Shown one piece after another: positions 1 through 7,749 of a stretch of DNA of 64,000 nucleotides. The notes under the pieces were generated by a model. It did no database searches and was not told the origin of the DNA. It saw only the letters and a list, made by a program, of their open reading frames with translations. The stretch is taken from positions 124,001 to 188,000 of IMG/VR virus record IMGVR_UViG_3300033233_000001; one strand, given 5' to 3'. The DNA comes from a virus. How positions within the stretch are numbered: position 1 is the stretch's first letter; every line of letters begins with the position of its first letter. The translations under genes and the position numbers were made by a program.

Positions 1-639
1 TCAGGAACTTGAATAGTTGTCCGAGGCAGTGCCCTGTTCCGGCAAGCTCTTGAGCGCGCACAGACGGCACGTAGCCAGGATGGCCGCCGTGCCAGAAGTT
101 GACGTGATGCCCGAAGGCCGCGATGAAACCGTCCTTGAAGGCGTGGTGCTCTCGATAGCGAACCCAGTCGCGCGCTCAGAGTATCCGCCCCACTCGTTCT
201 TCGGCTCCTGCGGCACGAAACTGTTGTCGTGGTAGAGCGGCCTGCCAGCAATGCGCTCGAACAGGTTGAGGTACGCAGCGTGACAGCCGTGATCGACGGC
301 GGGGTCAGCGACGCGCGTGGTCTTGGGCCAGACGTGAACGCTCATCCAGGGGGCGGCGAGGATGCGTTGAAGCTGCTGGAACTTCTCCTCGAACTCGGCG
401 TTCGTCTCGGTCGTCGCCCACTTGTAGCAGGAACCGTTGGGCCACGAGTACTGATGATGGAGCTTGAGCCCCACCGTACGCGCGGCGTTGTACGCGACGT
501 TCTCGACGAGCGTCAGCAGCTTGTTCTCGGCGTCTTCGTCTACGGCCAGCTGCACGTGGATGCCGTCAGCAAGCGAGCCGAATCCGCGCGGCGCTGACTG
601 GTAGCGGAATTGGATCGAGAAGTATTCCACGCTGCGCAT
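1..639 (-). pseudogene. Hypothetical protein, frameshifted and cut by window edge
   Basis: The ATG at 639 opens a frame whose first ~150 residues look like a real soluble protein (aromatic- and His-rich, for example HVWPKTTRVADP). From about position 190 the frame turns into low-complexity Ser/Thr sequence, while a second frame becomes protein-like (FKDGFIAAFGHHVNFWHGG) and runs off the window. The switch lies in a GCGCGC run, so a 1- or 2-base indel is the simplest reading. The promoter TTGACG-17-TACAAA abuts the start codon. Function not recognised. Confidence 0.5.
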
Positions 640-682
640 TTGTACCCGGTGTCGGACATGCCGTCAAGAGAGCTTGCGACAC
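639..682 (-). promoter_or_regulatory. Promoter with operator-like repeats
   Basis: TTGACG (667-662), 17 bp, TACAAA (644-639), directly abutting the ATG at 639. GTGTCGCAAGC lies upstream (682-672) and TGTCCGACA lies in the spacer. Both motifs recur at most other promoters here. Confidence 0.55.
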
Positions 683-690
683 GCCGGCCA

Positions 691-924
691 CTAACCGGAA
701 CAAGGCTCTCCGGCGCAGTGTCGTCGGTAGGTCTCCTGCATCCGCTTGATGTCCTTGTCGTCCAGCGGCTCGTGCCAGCCCCAGTCCGGCCGGATGTCGA
801 GGTGGATGCCGAGATCTCCGGCTGCGTTCCGCAACGCGGACTTAGCGACGGCGCCGGCTTCCTTGTGCGTCTCGGCTGCGACGACGAGTCTGATGGACGA
901 CGGCCCCATTTCTTCGCGTGGCAC
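691..924 (-). CDS. Hypothetical small protein (77 aa)
   Basis: GTG start three bases after the stop of the 29-aa ORF upstream, which suggests translational coupling. The protein is mixed alpha/beta in composition, with a motif LGIHLDIRPDWGWHEP and no cysteines or membrane segment. No family recognised. Confidence 0.55.
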   Translation of the reverse strand: MPREEMGPSSIRLVVAAETHKEAGAVAKSALRNAAGDLGIHLDIRPDWGWHEPLDDKDIKRMQETYRRHCAGEPCSG

Positions 925-927
925 GGC

Positions 928-1017
928 TCAGGCGACGCCTGGTTCGAGAGCCAGAAGAATGCACAGATTTCTCAGGTCGTCGTGCGGCGCGTGTTGTAGG
1001 TCCCACCAGTACTTCAT
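928..1017 (-). CDS. Micro-ORF (29 aa)
   Basis: ATG preceded by a strong AGGAGG at 6-7 nt spacing. The peptide begins MKYWWDLQHAPHDDLR. Its stop is followed after three bases by the GTG of the next gene. The ribosome site is the main evidence; function unknown. Confidence 0.45.
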   Translation of the reverse strand: MKYWWDLQHAPHDDLRNLCILLALEPGVA

Positions 1018-1034
1018 CGTGCCCTCCTGTGCGA

Positions 1035-1343
1035 TCAGAAGACCGAAAAGTGCGCAAGTGTCCCGTAGGCGGAGGACTCGCACTTCCCGCGGAAGAGCGC
1101 GTGCGCCTGCTTCAGTTCGGATTCGTCCGGCCATTTGTGCCGGTCGCGTGGCCACGCGCAGACGTAGAGGGCGCGCATCCCGCGCACCGTGTGCGCCGTG
1201 GCGTGGACCGACTCGGCCCAGGACGGGAGCCGCTGCACGGCGAGCGCGAGATAGGGCTCGGCGGCCGGGCCTGTGCCCGCGGGCATCTCGGTCCAGAGCG
1301 CGGGCTCGACCGCTAGCCAGTCGATTGCTGCTCGTAGCGTCAT
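1035..1343 (-). CDS. Hypothetical protein (102 aa)
   Basis: Start placed at the ATG MTLRAAIDWLAVEP rather than the longer upstream frame, whose extra 120 residues are Arg-rich shadow sequence. A TGTCCGACA operator-like motif sits just upstream. The protein is Trp-rich with ALYVCAWPRDRHKWPDE in the middle. No family recognised. Confidence 0.55.
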   Translation of the reverse strand: MTLRAAIDWLAVEPALWTEMPAGTGPAAEPYLALAVQRLPSWAESVHATAHTVRGMRALYVCAWPRDRHKWPDESELKQAHALFRGKCESSAYGTLAHFSVF

Positions 1344-1424
1344 GTGTCGGACAGTACCCGATTGCAACGGCCGACGTCTATGGAGGTGAGACGCGCGGTA
1401 CCTGGACTTGGAAGGCGGCGTGCG

Positions 1425-1646
1425 ATGGGCTGGATCTCGGACAGGAAGATGCGCTCTGGCTCCGGCGTCGGCGGCAGGCGGAAGGGCCGCGTCTACGCGA
1501 AGGACGGCGCGCCGCTGCGGAAGGTCGTCGCCATCCGGTGGCACTCGGGCTCGATGTTCGTGCCGGACCGGGTGGCGCTCGAATGCGGGCACGAGGCTGA
1601 ATCGTGGGGAGGCGTGCGAGCGCGGTGTCCGGCCTGCAAGCCGTGA
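1425..1646 (+). CDS. Small zinc-ribbon-like protein (73 aa)
   Basis: The C-terminal half has LECGHE followed by RCPAC, a possible Cys2His/Cys2 metal site. The start is uncertain: ATG at 1425 gives the compact protein, but ATGs at 1380 and 1344 are in frame. It precedes the recombinase and may be transcribed with it. Function unknown. Confidence 0.5.
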   Translation: MGWISDRKMRSGSGVGGRRKGRVYAKDGAPLRKVVAIRWHSGSMFVPDRVALECGHEAESWGGVRARCPACKP

Positions 1647-1686
1647 GGTTGCGGTCGGCCGGCGGCGATGGTACCGTCCGCAGACC

Positions 1687-1839
1687 ATGCACGACAACGC
1701 CAAGACCTCCGAGCCGATCGCACCGACGCGTCCGCGCGTGCTGCTCGCGTGGCCCGAGGGGCGCGGACCGCTGCTCGCCGGGCAGCCGGCGCGGTGCCGG
1801 GTCGCCGGTCAGGCGCGCGGGCACTACGCGTTCGCGTGA
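1687..1839 (+). CDS. Small hypothetical protein (50 aa)
   Basis: ATG start; the frame ends 7 bases before the GTG of the recombinase, suggesting coupling. The peptide contains RVLLAWPEGRGPLLAG and no recognisable domain. Supported mainly by position. Confidence 0.35.
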   Translation: MHDNAKTSEPIAPTRPRVLLAWPEGRGPLLAGQPARCRVAGQARGHYAFA

Positions 1840-1846
1840 GCACCGC

Positions 1847-2908
1847 GTGTCCTGGGACCTCGTCGAGTCTCTCCGTGGCCCGGAGGGGTATCGGCTCGTA
1901 CTGAGCCTCGGCGGCGGCGACAGGAGACGAGGCGAAGAGATTGCGCGTCTGATGGCCGCGTTCTTCGCGAACAAGCCGCCAACCACGCGTCGCACGTATG
2001 GTTACGGGGTCCGATACTTCCTGGATCTGGTGCAGTGGAAGGACATCCGCACTATCTCGTTGGCTGATGCGGTTCTGTACAAGCGCTATCTGATGGAGCC
2101 AGAGCGCAAGTACAGCAATAGCACGATCTGCACATATTTGGCGGCCATCGACAGCTTCCTTGCGTTCTTGACGAGGCCGGTTGGCGACAACGCAGCGCAG
2201 GTGATTCCGCGGAATCCATTCGACTTCATCGATCGCAAAGACGTGTCGCCGACGGCCTGGGCAAAGTCGCATTCCGACGCGGTAGCGCAAGATGACCTCA
2301 AGAGGATGCTCGACGCTCTGCCGACCGACCCGGTCGGCATGCGTGACCGAGCCGTGCTCGTCTTCCTGGCCAAGACTGGTCGCCGTCGTTCGGAAGTGGC
2401 AGGCCTGCGTGTCGGCAATCTCATCAACGTCAACGTTGAGGGCGTGCGTCCGAGTTATCGCTGCAAAGTGAAGGGCGGCAAGGACAAGGAGTTCGAGTTG
2501 CCCGCTGAGGCATACGAGGCGATGCGTGTGCATTGGATCAGCAGCGGTCGCCTCGACCGACTGAGGCCCGAGAGCGCGGTGTTCGGTGAAGCGGCTCCTT
2601 GCGCGTTGTCGGTCGGGCTCGACCTAGAGCGGCCGCTCCATCATACCGTGATCTGGAAGATTGTGAAGAACGCCGCGTCGCGCGCCGGGCTCGATCCGAC
2701 GAAGATCAAGGTACATGGCCTTCGTCACATGGCAGCGCGGACTCTGAACCGCGGCGGCGCCCGTCTCCAGGACATCCAGCAGTTCCTTGGTCACGAGCAT
2801 CCGAACACGACCGGTCGCTACCTCGGAAAGCTCGAAGGGCCCGCGCCCGCGCTCACGGAGTACATGGAGCGGGGTCGAGAGGCGGAGACGACGGGCCGGG
2901 ACGGCTAG
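1847..2908 (+). CDS. Tyrosine recombinase / integrase
   Basis: A lambda-integrase-family site-specific recombinase of 353 aa. An N-terminal core-binding SAM-like domain (about residues 30-120: TTRRTYGYGVRYF, NSTICTYLAAIDSFLAF) precedes the catalytic domain. Catalytic residues are visible: Arg in TGRRRSEVAGLR, Lys in KVKGGKDKE, His-x-x-Arg in HGLRHMAA, His in LGHEHPNTTGRY, and the nucleophile Tyr in that same motif. The GTG start at 1847 is preferred over the 80 residues upstream, which look like a shadow of the 50-aa ORF. Its stop overlaps the convergent neighbour's stop (GCTAGC). It could integrate the element, resolve dimers, or be a transposon-type recombinase; no att site is evident. Confidence 0.92.
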   Translation: MSWDLVESLRGPEGYRLVLSLGGGDRRRGEEIARLMAAFFANKPPTTRRTYGYGVRYFLDLVQWKDIRTISLADAVLYKRYLMEPERKYSNSTICTYLAAIDSFLAFLTRPVGDNAAQVIPRNPFDFIDRKDVSPTAWAKSHSDAVAQDDLKRMLDALPTDPVGMRDRAVLVFLAKTGRRRSEVAGLRVGNLINVNVEGVRPSYRCKVKGGKDKEFELPAEAYEAMRVHWISSGRLDRLRPESAVFGEAAPCALSVGLDLERPLHHTVIWKIVKNAASRAGLDPTKIKVHGLRHMAARTLNRGGARLQDIQQFLGHEHPNTTGRYLGKLEGPAPALTEYMERGREAETTGRDG

Positions 2909-3357
2909 CTCTTCTTTCGCGTGCGCTTCAGGTAGTCGGCCGCAGCGCGCAGGAGAGCGTCGTCATCATCGGCACTGCGCACGATGGCGGCGCAGGTTCG
3001 GCAGAGGAAGCCGCGCAGGTTTCCGTGCTGGTCGACGTCGGCGATCTTCTTCGGTGCACGCGCACCGTCGCTGTCGGAGCCGAGGTTATCCATGCAGATC
3101 GGACACGCGTCGCCCTGGCGCGTGAGCGTCTCGCGTCGCAGGACCGGATCGATCGCGGGCGTTGCTGCCGGCGCCTCTCCCTTCTTCTGTGCACGGTAGT
3201 ACGCGCGCAGATGATCGAGACAGAGCCCGCTTCGTCTGTCTGCGAACGCGGCGCTCCAGTCGAGGTTGCACTCAGAGCAGTGGACGAACGTGCCGCGCTT
3301 CCGTTCTTCAGCGGTCGGCGCGGTGTACGGCACCTCGGGCTTCCTCGGCCTTCCCAT
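2905..3357 (-). CDS. Endonuclease VII-like (His-Me finger) protein with N-terminal zinc domain
   Basis: 150 aa. The C-terminal half follows the recombination endonuclease VII plan: CPICMDNL, then VDQHGNLRGFLCRTC, then DDALLRAAADYLKR. Family members normally read VDHxHxTGxVRGLLCxxCN; here the first His is replaced by Gln and the loop is shortened, so catalysis is doubtful. The N-terminal 60 residues carry a separate Cys pair (CSEC) and resemble the start of the protein at 3900-4274. The mRNA is probably leaderless: TAGAAT lies 6 nt before the ATG. Confidence 0.7.
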   Translation of the reverse strand: MGRPRKPEVPYTAPTAEERKRGTFVHCSECNLDWSAAFADRRSGLCLDHLRAYYRAQKKGEAPAATPAIDPVLRRETLTRQGDACPICMDNLGSDSDGARAPKKIADVDQHGNLRGFLCRTCAAIVRSADDDDALLRAAADYLKRTRKKS

Positions 3358-3363
3358 CCTCAG

Positions 3364-3392
3364 ATTCTACCATTTCTCCGGCCAGAGTGCCC
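3364..3392 (-). promoter_or_regulatory. Leaderless promoter, copy 1 of a 26-bp element
   Basis: 26 nt (3392-3367) beginning GGGCACTCTGGCCGGAG and ending ATGGTAG match the element at 20643-20668 exactly. In both, a TAG(A/G)AT box follows and the start codon lies 6 nt further. No normal -35 box is obvious. Confidence 0.6.
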
Positions 3393-3395
3393 CGT

Positions 3396-3785
3396 CCGCG
3401 TTCCCTGGCGCGACTGTCGTGGTCGGCAAGCCCTTCAACGACGCCGCAGAGCATCTCGGTCGCAAACAGGCTCAGCAGGTCTCGTCGGCCTCGAACGCGA
3501 AGATCATCCATCAGCTGGGCTACAAGTGTTTCGGTGTTCGTGAAGTAGACGAGCACTACACCTCGCAGACCTGTCCGGTATGCGGGGAGCGTCGCCGCAT
3601 GAGGCGAGAGTACGAGTGCAAGCAGTGCGGGTTTCGGGCCCCACGAGATGTCGTGGGGCTGACGAACATCCGCAGCATCGGCCTGCATGGGAAGATGGTC
3701 TTCCCTGCCGAGGTGCCGAAGCGGGTCGTGTTCGTGCGGCCTGCCTCGGCCTTCAGGCCGAGGAGGGTCACCACCGGGAAACTTT
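3396..3785 (+). pseudogene. TnpB (IS200/IS605) C-terminal remnant
   Basis: About 130 residues matching the end of TnpB: a helical stretch, HQLGYKCFGVREVDEHYTSQ, a zinc ribbon CPVC..CKQC, and RuvC-III RDVVGLTNI. RuvC-I and most of RuvC-II are absent; the frame upstream runs into the neighbour's promoter on the other strand. It lies between two genes that share an N-terminal domain, as if an insertion decayed there. Confidence 0.7.
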
Positions 3786-3840
3786 CTCGTCTGGAATACT
3801 ATTCGTCTGGAATAAGGGCACGCTCGATAAGGGCCACTAA
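3782..3840 (+). repeat. Short direct repeats at the end of the TnpB remnant
   Basis: TCGTCTGGAATA occurs twice in tandem (about 3787-3812), followed by two copies of GATAAGGGC-like sequence. Possibly relics of a transposon end; no function shown. Confidence 0.35.
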
Positions 3841-3899
3841 AGAGATCGCCGACGCTAAAATAGCTTGTTTTCCGGCAGAAAACCTAGTAGAACGCGGGG

Positions 3900-4274
3900 A
3901 TGGCTCGGCCGCGTGAACTTCGTGTCCTGCACGAGGCTCCGACTGAAGAGGAGGAGCGCTTGGGGTCCTTCTTCGAGTGCGCTGGTTGCGATCCGCCGCG
4001 CCGCTGGCCGCTGCGATTCAAGCACTCGCGCGAGAAGCTCTGCGTGAACTGCGGCCGGGACTTGAACCGCGCTCGGAAGGAAGCGCGTCGACAGGACGCG
4101 CCTATGCCGCGAGTGCCGCAGACGCGCGCGATCGATCTCGGCGACGGGCGCGTGGAAGTCATCGACGCTCCGTATGTGGCGTCGCCAGAGGCGAACGCCG
4201 CAGCGGACCGGAAGGTCGCGGCAGCGACGCGCGGTCGAAAGTCGAACAACACAGCCGGGCTCGTCCGGAGATAG
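3900..4274 (+). CDS. Zinc-domain protein, paralogue of the endonuclease VII-like N-terminus
   Basis: 124 aa, ATG start. It shares the opening MARPRxxxVxxxAPTxEE, a CxxC pair and LCVNCGRDLNRARKEARR with the N-terminus of 2905-3357 (MGRPRKPEV, LCLDHLRAYYRAQKK) but lacks the nuclease half. Likely a nucleic-acid-binding zinc domain; function unknown. First gene of a rightward run to 6966. Confidence 0.6.
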   Translation: MARPRELRVLHEAPTEEEERLGSFFECAGCDPPRRWPLRFKHSREKLCVNCGRDLNRARKEARRQDAPMPRVPQTRAIDLGDGRVEVIDAPYVASPEANAAADRKVAAATRGRKSNNTAGLVRR

Positions 4275-4279
4275 GCACA

Positions 4280-4774
4280 ATGCGCCCGCGAGAGCCAGAC
4301 GACGTATACACGTCACCGAGCGAAGCCGACCGCGCTCGCGCCTCGAAAGTTGCGATGAGGTGCTCCTACTGCAAGTCTCCGCTGCATCGCGCGCCCGACT
4401 GCCAAGCGCTGGCCGACGCCCCGATGATCGGCGGCCACGACATCATCGTCGACGGCAAGGTCTCCTCGAAGGCGCCGGATTTCGTGCGCCTGCGCTTGTT
4501 CGCCGTCTGGCCGCGCGGCGTGGTCATGCGCGCCGACGACAAGAAGGAAGACCTGCGTCCGCTCTCGGAGCCCGCTCCGTTCTGGCGCACGCGTCCGAAG
4601 TCCGAGCTTCTCGTCTGGCGATTGAAGCGGCTCGCCGCTGCCGACTACCCGTACCCCGGCATGCTGCACCTGTTCTTCGGACCGAAGCAGATCACGCTCG
4701 TGGCCGGTGACGACACGCTGGCGCTGGCGCGTGAGATTGCCGTCGCGCTGCGTACGGAAGGATTCGTCCGATGA
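4280..4774 (+). CDS. Zinc-knuckle protein (164 aa)
   Basis: Start at the ATG MRPREPDD. An N-terminal CSYCKSPLHRAPDC is a C-x2-C-x4-H-x4-C zinc knuckle, usually single-strand nucleic-acid binding. The rest has alternating beta/alpha character. Its stop overlaps the next ATG as ATGA. Role unknown. Confidence 0.6.
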   Translation: MRPREPDDVYTSPSEADRARASKVAMRCSYCKSPLHRAPDCQALADAPMIGGHDIIVDGKVSSKAPDFVRLRLFAVWPRGVVMRADDKKEDLRPLSEPAPFWRTRPKSELLVWRLKRLAAADYPYPGMLHLFFGPKQITLVAGDDTLALAREIAVALRTEGFVR

Positions 4775-5112
4775 AGACGCGTCGTCGCATCCGACGCGAG
4801 CGCGTCGCGTTGAATCTCTTCGCGCGCTGGATGTCGGCCTTGGCCCCGAAGGAGACGCTGGACAACTCACCGTGGTTCCGCGAGCGCGCCGCTAAGAGCG
4901 CCGCTCAGCATCGCGCTGACGTAAGGGCGAGCCCGATGTACCTGCTGAGTGCTCATGCTTGGTGCGGACCGATCCCGGAGCCGTATTGCGCGCGTTGCGG
5001 CACATGGGTAGGGCGGTGGCCGAGGTTTGCCAGCGCTAAAGACGTCAAGAGCCGTCGCTCCTGCCACTTCTGTTCCGAACGGTGCATGCGAGGGCTCCCG
5101 TGCCGCGACTGA
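4771..5112 (+). CDS. Zinc-binding small protein (113 aa)
   Basis: Basic N-terminus MKTRRRIRRERVALN, then two Cys clusters: YCARCGTWVGRW and CHFCSERCMRGLPC. Overlaps the upstream gene by ATGA and the phosphoesterase start downstream. Function unknown. Confidence 0.6.
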   Translation: MKTRRRIRRERVALNLFARWMSALAPKETLDNSPWFRERAAKSAAQHRADVRASPMYLLSAHAWCGPIPEPYCARCGTWVGRWPRFASAKDVKSRRSCHFCSERCMRGLPCRD

Positions 5113-5804
5113 TCTTCGTCTCGGACACGCACACGATGCACGGCCGTCTCACTCAAGCGATCATCGCTGCCAAGGCCGACATCCTCGTGCACTGCGGCGA
5201 CTTCACCGGCACCGGCAGGCTCACCGAAGTCGGCGATTTCGCAGACTGGTGCGCGGTGCTCTTGAAGAAGGGCTACGTAAAGCGCGTCGTTGCCATCGCC
5301 GGCAATCATGATCTTCTCTTTGACGAGACGCATCCGCGTACGCGTCGCGACTGGCCCACTGGACCAGAGATGTGCCGCAAGCGGCTGCGTGATGCCGGCG
5401 TCGTCTACCTCCGTGACTCGGCGACGATGATCGAGGGCTTGGTCTTTCACGGTATCCCCTGGACCGGCCGCTTTTACGACTGGGCCTTTCAGATCGACTC
5501 GCCCGAGCAGGACGAAGAGGTCTTCGGCGGACTGAGGCCCGGCATCGACGTGCTCATGACGCACGGGCCGCCGCATGGCATCCGAGACCTCGTGCCGCGC
5601 GGCGAGAACACGGGCTCTCCCGCGCTGCTGCGCGCACTCGACCGCGCGCGACCGCAGGTCAACGCCTTCGGCCACATCCATGAGGGCTACGGCATGACGC
5701 TCATGCCCAACGGCGCCCTGTGCATCAACGCCTCGACGTGCACAGGCGACTACAAGCCGACGAACCCGCCGATCGTTCTCGATCTGGAGCCTCGCGCGCG
5801 ATGA
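5100..5804 (+). CDS. Calcineurin-like phosphoesterase, MPPED type
   Basis: About 234 aa. Metallophosphoesterase motifs appear in order: SDTHTMHGRL (D-x-H), VHCGDFTG (GD), AGNHD (GNHD), MTHGPPHGIRD and GHIHEGYG (GHxH). The spacing and the GIPW/FYDWAF segment match the MPPED1/MPPED2 branch, which hydrolyses phosphodiesters or nucleotides. The GTG at 5100 is preferred to the ATG at 5082 because the fold's first strand begins there. Substrate unknown. Confidence 0.88.
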   Translation: MPRLIFVSDTHTMHGRLTQAIIAAKADILVHCGDFTGTGRLTEVGDFADWCAVLLKKGYVKRVVAIAGNHDLLFDETHPRTRRDWPTGPEMCRKRLRDAGVVYLRDSATMIEGLVFHGIPWTGRFYDWAFQIDSPEQDEEVFGGLRPGIDVLMTHGPPHGIRDLVPRGENTGSPALLRALDRARPQVNAFGHIHEGYGMTLMPNGALCINASTCTGDYKPTNPPIVLDLEPRAR

Positions 5805-6369
5805 GAGCGCGCGAGACGCTCGTGCCCGGCGGCTGGGTGCTCTACGAGCCTGGCTTCGTGCGCTCGTCCGGCGCGCTCATGGAGGCCCTGCTCGCCGTCC
5901 TGCCGCTGCGTGCAGAGACTCTGCGCGTTGCCGGCCGGGACGTGCTCACGCCGCGCTTGGTCAGCTGGCACGGGGATCCGGGCACCTCGTACGCGTACTC
6001 CGGAAGCCGCTTCGAGCCAGGGCCCTGGCCAGCCGTGCTCGACGTGCTGCGTGCGCAGCTGGCCGAGGTCGGCGTGTTCAACTCGATGCTAGCGACGGCC
6101 GCGACTCTATCGGCTTCCACGCTGACGACGAGCCCGAGCTAGGACCGGCTGCGCCCGGCGACGTACTGATCGCTTCGATCTCGCTGGGCGCGCGCCGCCG
6201 CTTCGTACTGAAGAATCGGACGGGCGAGAAGCGCGAGTACCCGTTGGGACTCGGAGACCTCCTCGTCATGGGCGGGACGACGCAGCGGCACTGGGTGCAC
6301 GGCGTACCGAAGACGTCGCTCGCGGTCGGTCCGCGACTGAACCTTACCTTCCGGCAGGTGCGAACGTGA
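5801..6369 (+). pseudogene. alkB: AlkB-like 2-oxoglutarate/Fe(II) dioxygenase, frame-broken
   Basis: AlkB repairs alkylated DNA or RNA by oxidative demethylation. Frame 1 (5801-6085) gives the N-terminus and the core TPRLVSWHGDPG, YSGSRFEPGPWP and FNSML. Another frame then gives DSIGFHADDEPELGP (the HxD iron ligands), HWVHGVPK (third His) and RLNLTFRQV (2-oxoglutarate Arg). Around 6085 the residues usual between NSML and RDG (such as NRY) are missing, consistent with loss of about 10 bases. The second frame ends with a GTGA overlap onto the next gene, so the gene was probably intact once. It may be a real pseudogene or an assembly error. Confidence 0.8.
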
Positions 6370-6731
6370 GCGTGCCTGATATTCTCTACTATGGTTGCTA
6401 CGGGGAAAGCGGGCACCACTTCTGGACCGAAGACCTGTTTTTGAATCCGCGATGGGCCATGGTTACGAAAGAGATCCCCTGGGGCACGGAGGTCGACGGC
6501 GGACTCTGCCCGCGCGGCCGGCAAGTTCAGGGGCTCGCGCTCCTTCACCAGAAGGATGGGTGGACGGCGCTTGCGTTCTGGGATCGGAGCGTCGACTCTC
6601 GTCCGGGGTCGCACAGCGCGTTCTTGGTGCGCCAGACGCTTGACTTCGAGGCCATGGTGGCCGTGTGCAAGGAGACGTTCCCGCGGGTGTGGGACAGGTA
6701 CACGTTCGAGGTGGTTACGAGCGATGTCTGA
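6366..6731 (+). CDS. Hypothetical protein (121 aa)
   Basis: GTG start overlapping the AlkB stop. Rich in Trp/Gly with YYGCYGESGHHFW and FEAMVAVCKETFPRVWDRY. Soluble, no metal motif. Ends with an 8-base overlap onto the next gene. Not recognised. Confidence 0.65.
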   Translation: MSVPDILYYGCYGESGHHFWTEDLFLNPRWAMVTKEIPWGTEVDGGLCPRGRQVQGLALLHQKDGWTALAFWDRSVDSRPGSHSAFLVRQTLDFEAMVAVCKETFPRVWDRYTFEVVTSDV

Positions 6732-6966
6732 CGAGGTCTATCTTCAGATCCACGCCGCCCTCGAACAGGTGCAGCGCGCGGAGCCGCACCATGGGCAGAT
6801 CGGATCTGTGGACAAGGACGGCGCGCGCATTCCGATCGACCTCATCTGTCGCGACTGCTCCTCGCGCCGGCCGTGCTGGAAGATCAGCCTCGTGCTCGGC
6901 GACCTCGGCAGCGGGCGCCTCACCGACGAGCAGGCGCTCGCTGTCGTCGAAGACGCGCGACGATAG
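6724..6966 (+). CDS. Hypothetical small protein (80 aa)
   Basis: ATG start overlapping the previous stop. Has CRDCSSRRPCW, a possible metal site, and a helical C-terminus LTDEQALAVVEDARR. Last gene before the CRISPR A region. Confidence 0.6.
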   Translation: MSDEVYLQIHAALEQVQRAEPHHGQIGSVDKDGARIPIDLICRDCSSRRPCWKISLVLGDLGSGRLTDEQALAVVEDARR

Positions 6967-7007
6967 CGAAGACAACCAGCTGGCGCTGATCTGAGCGCCT
7001 CGCGAGC

Positions 7008-7170
7008 GGCCCCGATGCTCTCAAAAGTACCGGACCCGCTCGCAACGACCGAAAAGACGAGGCAAAACAAGCAGATGTCGGATACTGGCTGGACGAACAC
7101 GGGCCTGCTGCTAGAGTCGACGAGAGACCAAAACGGACCCGCTCGCAAGACGGCACCGAATGCTGCGTAA
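7008..7170 (+). ncRNA. Tracr-like RNA A (putative)
   Basis: Positions 7008-7041 share with RNA B (46084-46287, minus strand) the block CAAAAGTACCGGACCCGCTC and flanking bases that form the same long hairpin; here GCGAGCGG pairs with CCGCTCGC. A second CGGACCCGCTCGCAA copy lies at about 7133-7147. Positions 7151-7167 contain GGCACCG and TGCG, which could pair with CGGTGCC and CGCA of the array A repeat. Order and strand (RNA, then array) match loci B and C. Confidence 0.5.
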
Positions 7171-7192
7171 TGATTGGAGTTTTTCAGAGTCT

Positions 7193-7376
7193 ATCGCAAT
7201 GGCTGCCCGGTGCCCTGAAACCGGTGACACGTCGGCGTCCTGCTCTGGTTTCAGCACGGCATGGCCGATCGCAATGGCTGCCCGGTGCCCTGAAACCGGT
7301 GACGAGGACAAGCCGACGCGCGCGTTCCAGCTCGGCCAAGATCGCAATGGCTGCCCGGTGCCCTGAAACCGGTGAC
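7193..7376 (+). CRISPR. CRISPR array A: three identical 36-nt repeats, two spacers
   Basis: Repeats at 7193-7228, 7268-7303 and 7341-7376 are identical (start ATCGCAATGGCTGCCC, end GAAACCGGTGAC) and carry a short inverted repeat CCGGT/ACCGG. Spacers are 39 nt (7229-7267) and 37 nt (7304-7340) and read like coding sequence. No cas gene is adjacent. The repeat differs from array B, so this is a second array type or one served in trans. Confidence 0.92.
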
Positions 7377-7389
7377 TTGCAGTACTCTG

Positions 7390-7749
7390 TCATGGCTGGC
7401 TCCGTGGTGAGTCACTCGCGTGCATGAACGTGACCGCATCGATGGAGATCTGCTCCCGGAAGAGCTTCGATGCGTTCTGGACGGCCGCGCGCAGCGTTTC
7501 GACGTCCGGGCCGACCCAGTCGACGTGCATGAGCGAGTCGTCGGACGGCCGTTCTCCGTCGCCCTCGGGCCCCAGCGGCGGCGCCTCTCCGCTTGTCTCG
7601 TTGCGTGAGTACGCCGCGAGCGACATGGCCGCCGTGTTGGCGAACGCCCGGAACTCGTCGGTGCGAGACGTGAAGTCCGATCCGCACTCGAAGCGGACGA
7701 GCACGCCGATGCTGCCGTCGTGGTGCACGTAGCTGACGATGGTCTTCAA
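7390..7749 (-). CDS. Elongation factor Ts-like protein (119 aa)
   Basis: Residues 12-50 (SIGVLVRFECGSDFTSRTDE followed by FRAFANTAAMSLAA) match the EF-Ts core, usually GxIGVLVEVNCETDFVARNxxF. EF-Ts recycles GDP from EF-Tu on the ribosome cycle. The usual UBA N-terminus and second core repeat are missing, so this is a mini or partial EF-Ts domain. Start is TTG, overlapping the upstream stop as TTGA with AAGGA ahead. A translation role fits the tRNA array; alternatively it binds EF-Tu for another purpose. Confidence 0.6.
   Translation of the reverse strand: MKTIVSYVHHDGSIGVLVRFECGSDFTSRTDEFRAFANTAAMSLAAYSRNETSGEAPPLGPEGDGERPSDDSLMHVDWVGPDVETLRAAVQNASKLFREQISIDAVTFMHASDSPRSQP

Noticed and set aside
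1604-1846. N-terminal 81-residue extension of the recombinase
   Set aside because: Arg-rich shadow of the 50-aa ORF; core-binding domain begins after the GTG at 1847.
7111-7439. Several ORFs spanning CRISPR array A
   Set aside because: They arise only because the repeat lacks stops; no ribosome sites, and repeats are identical at DNA level.
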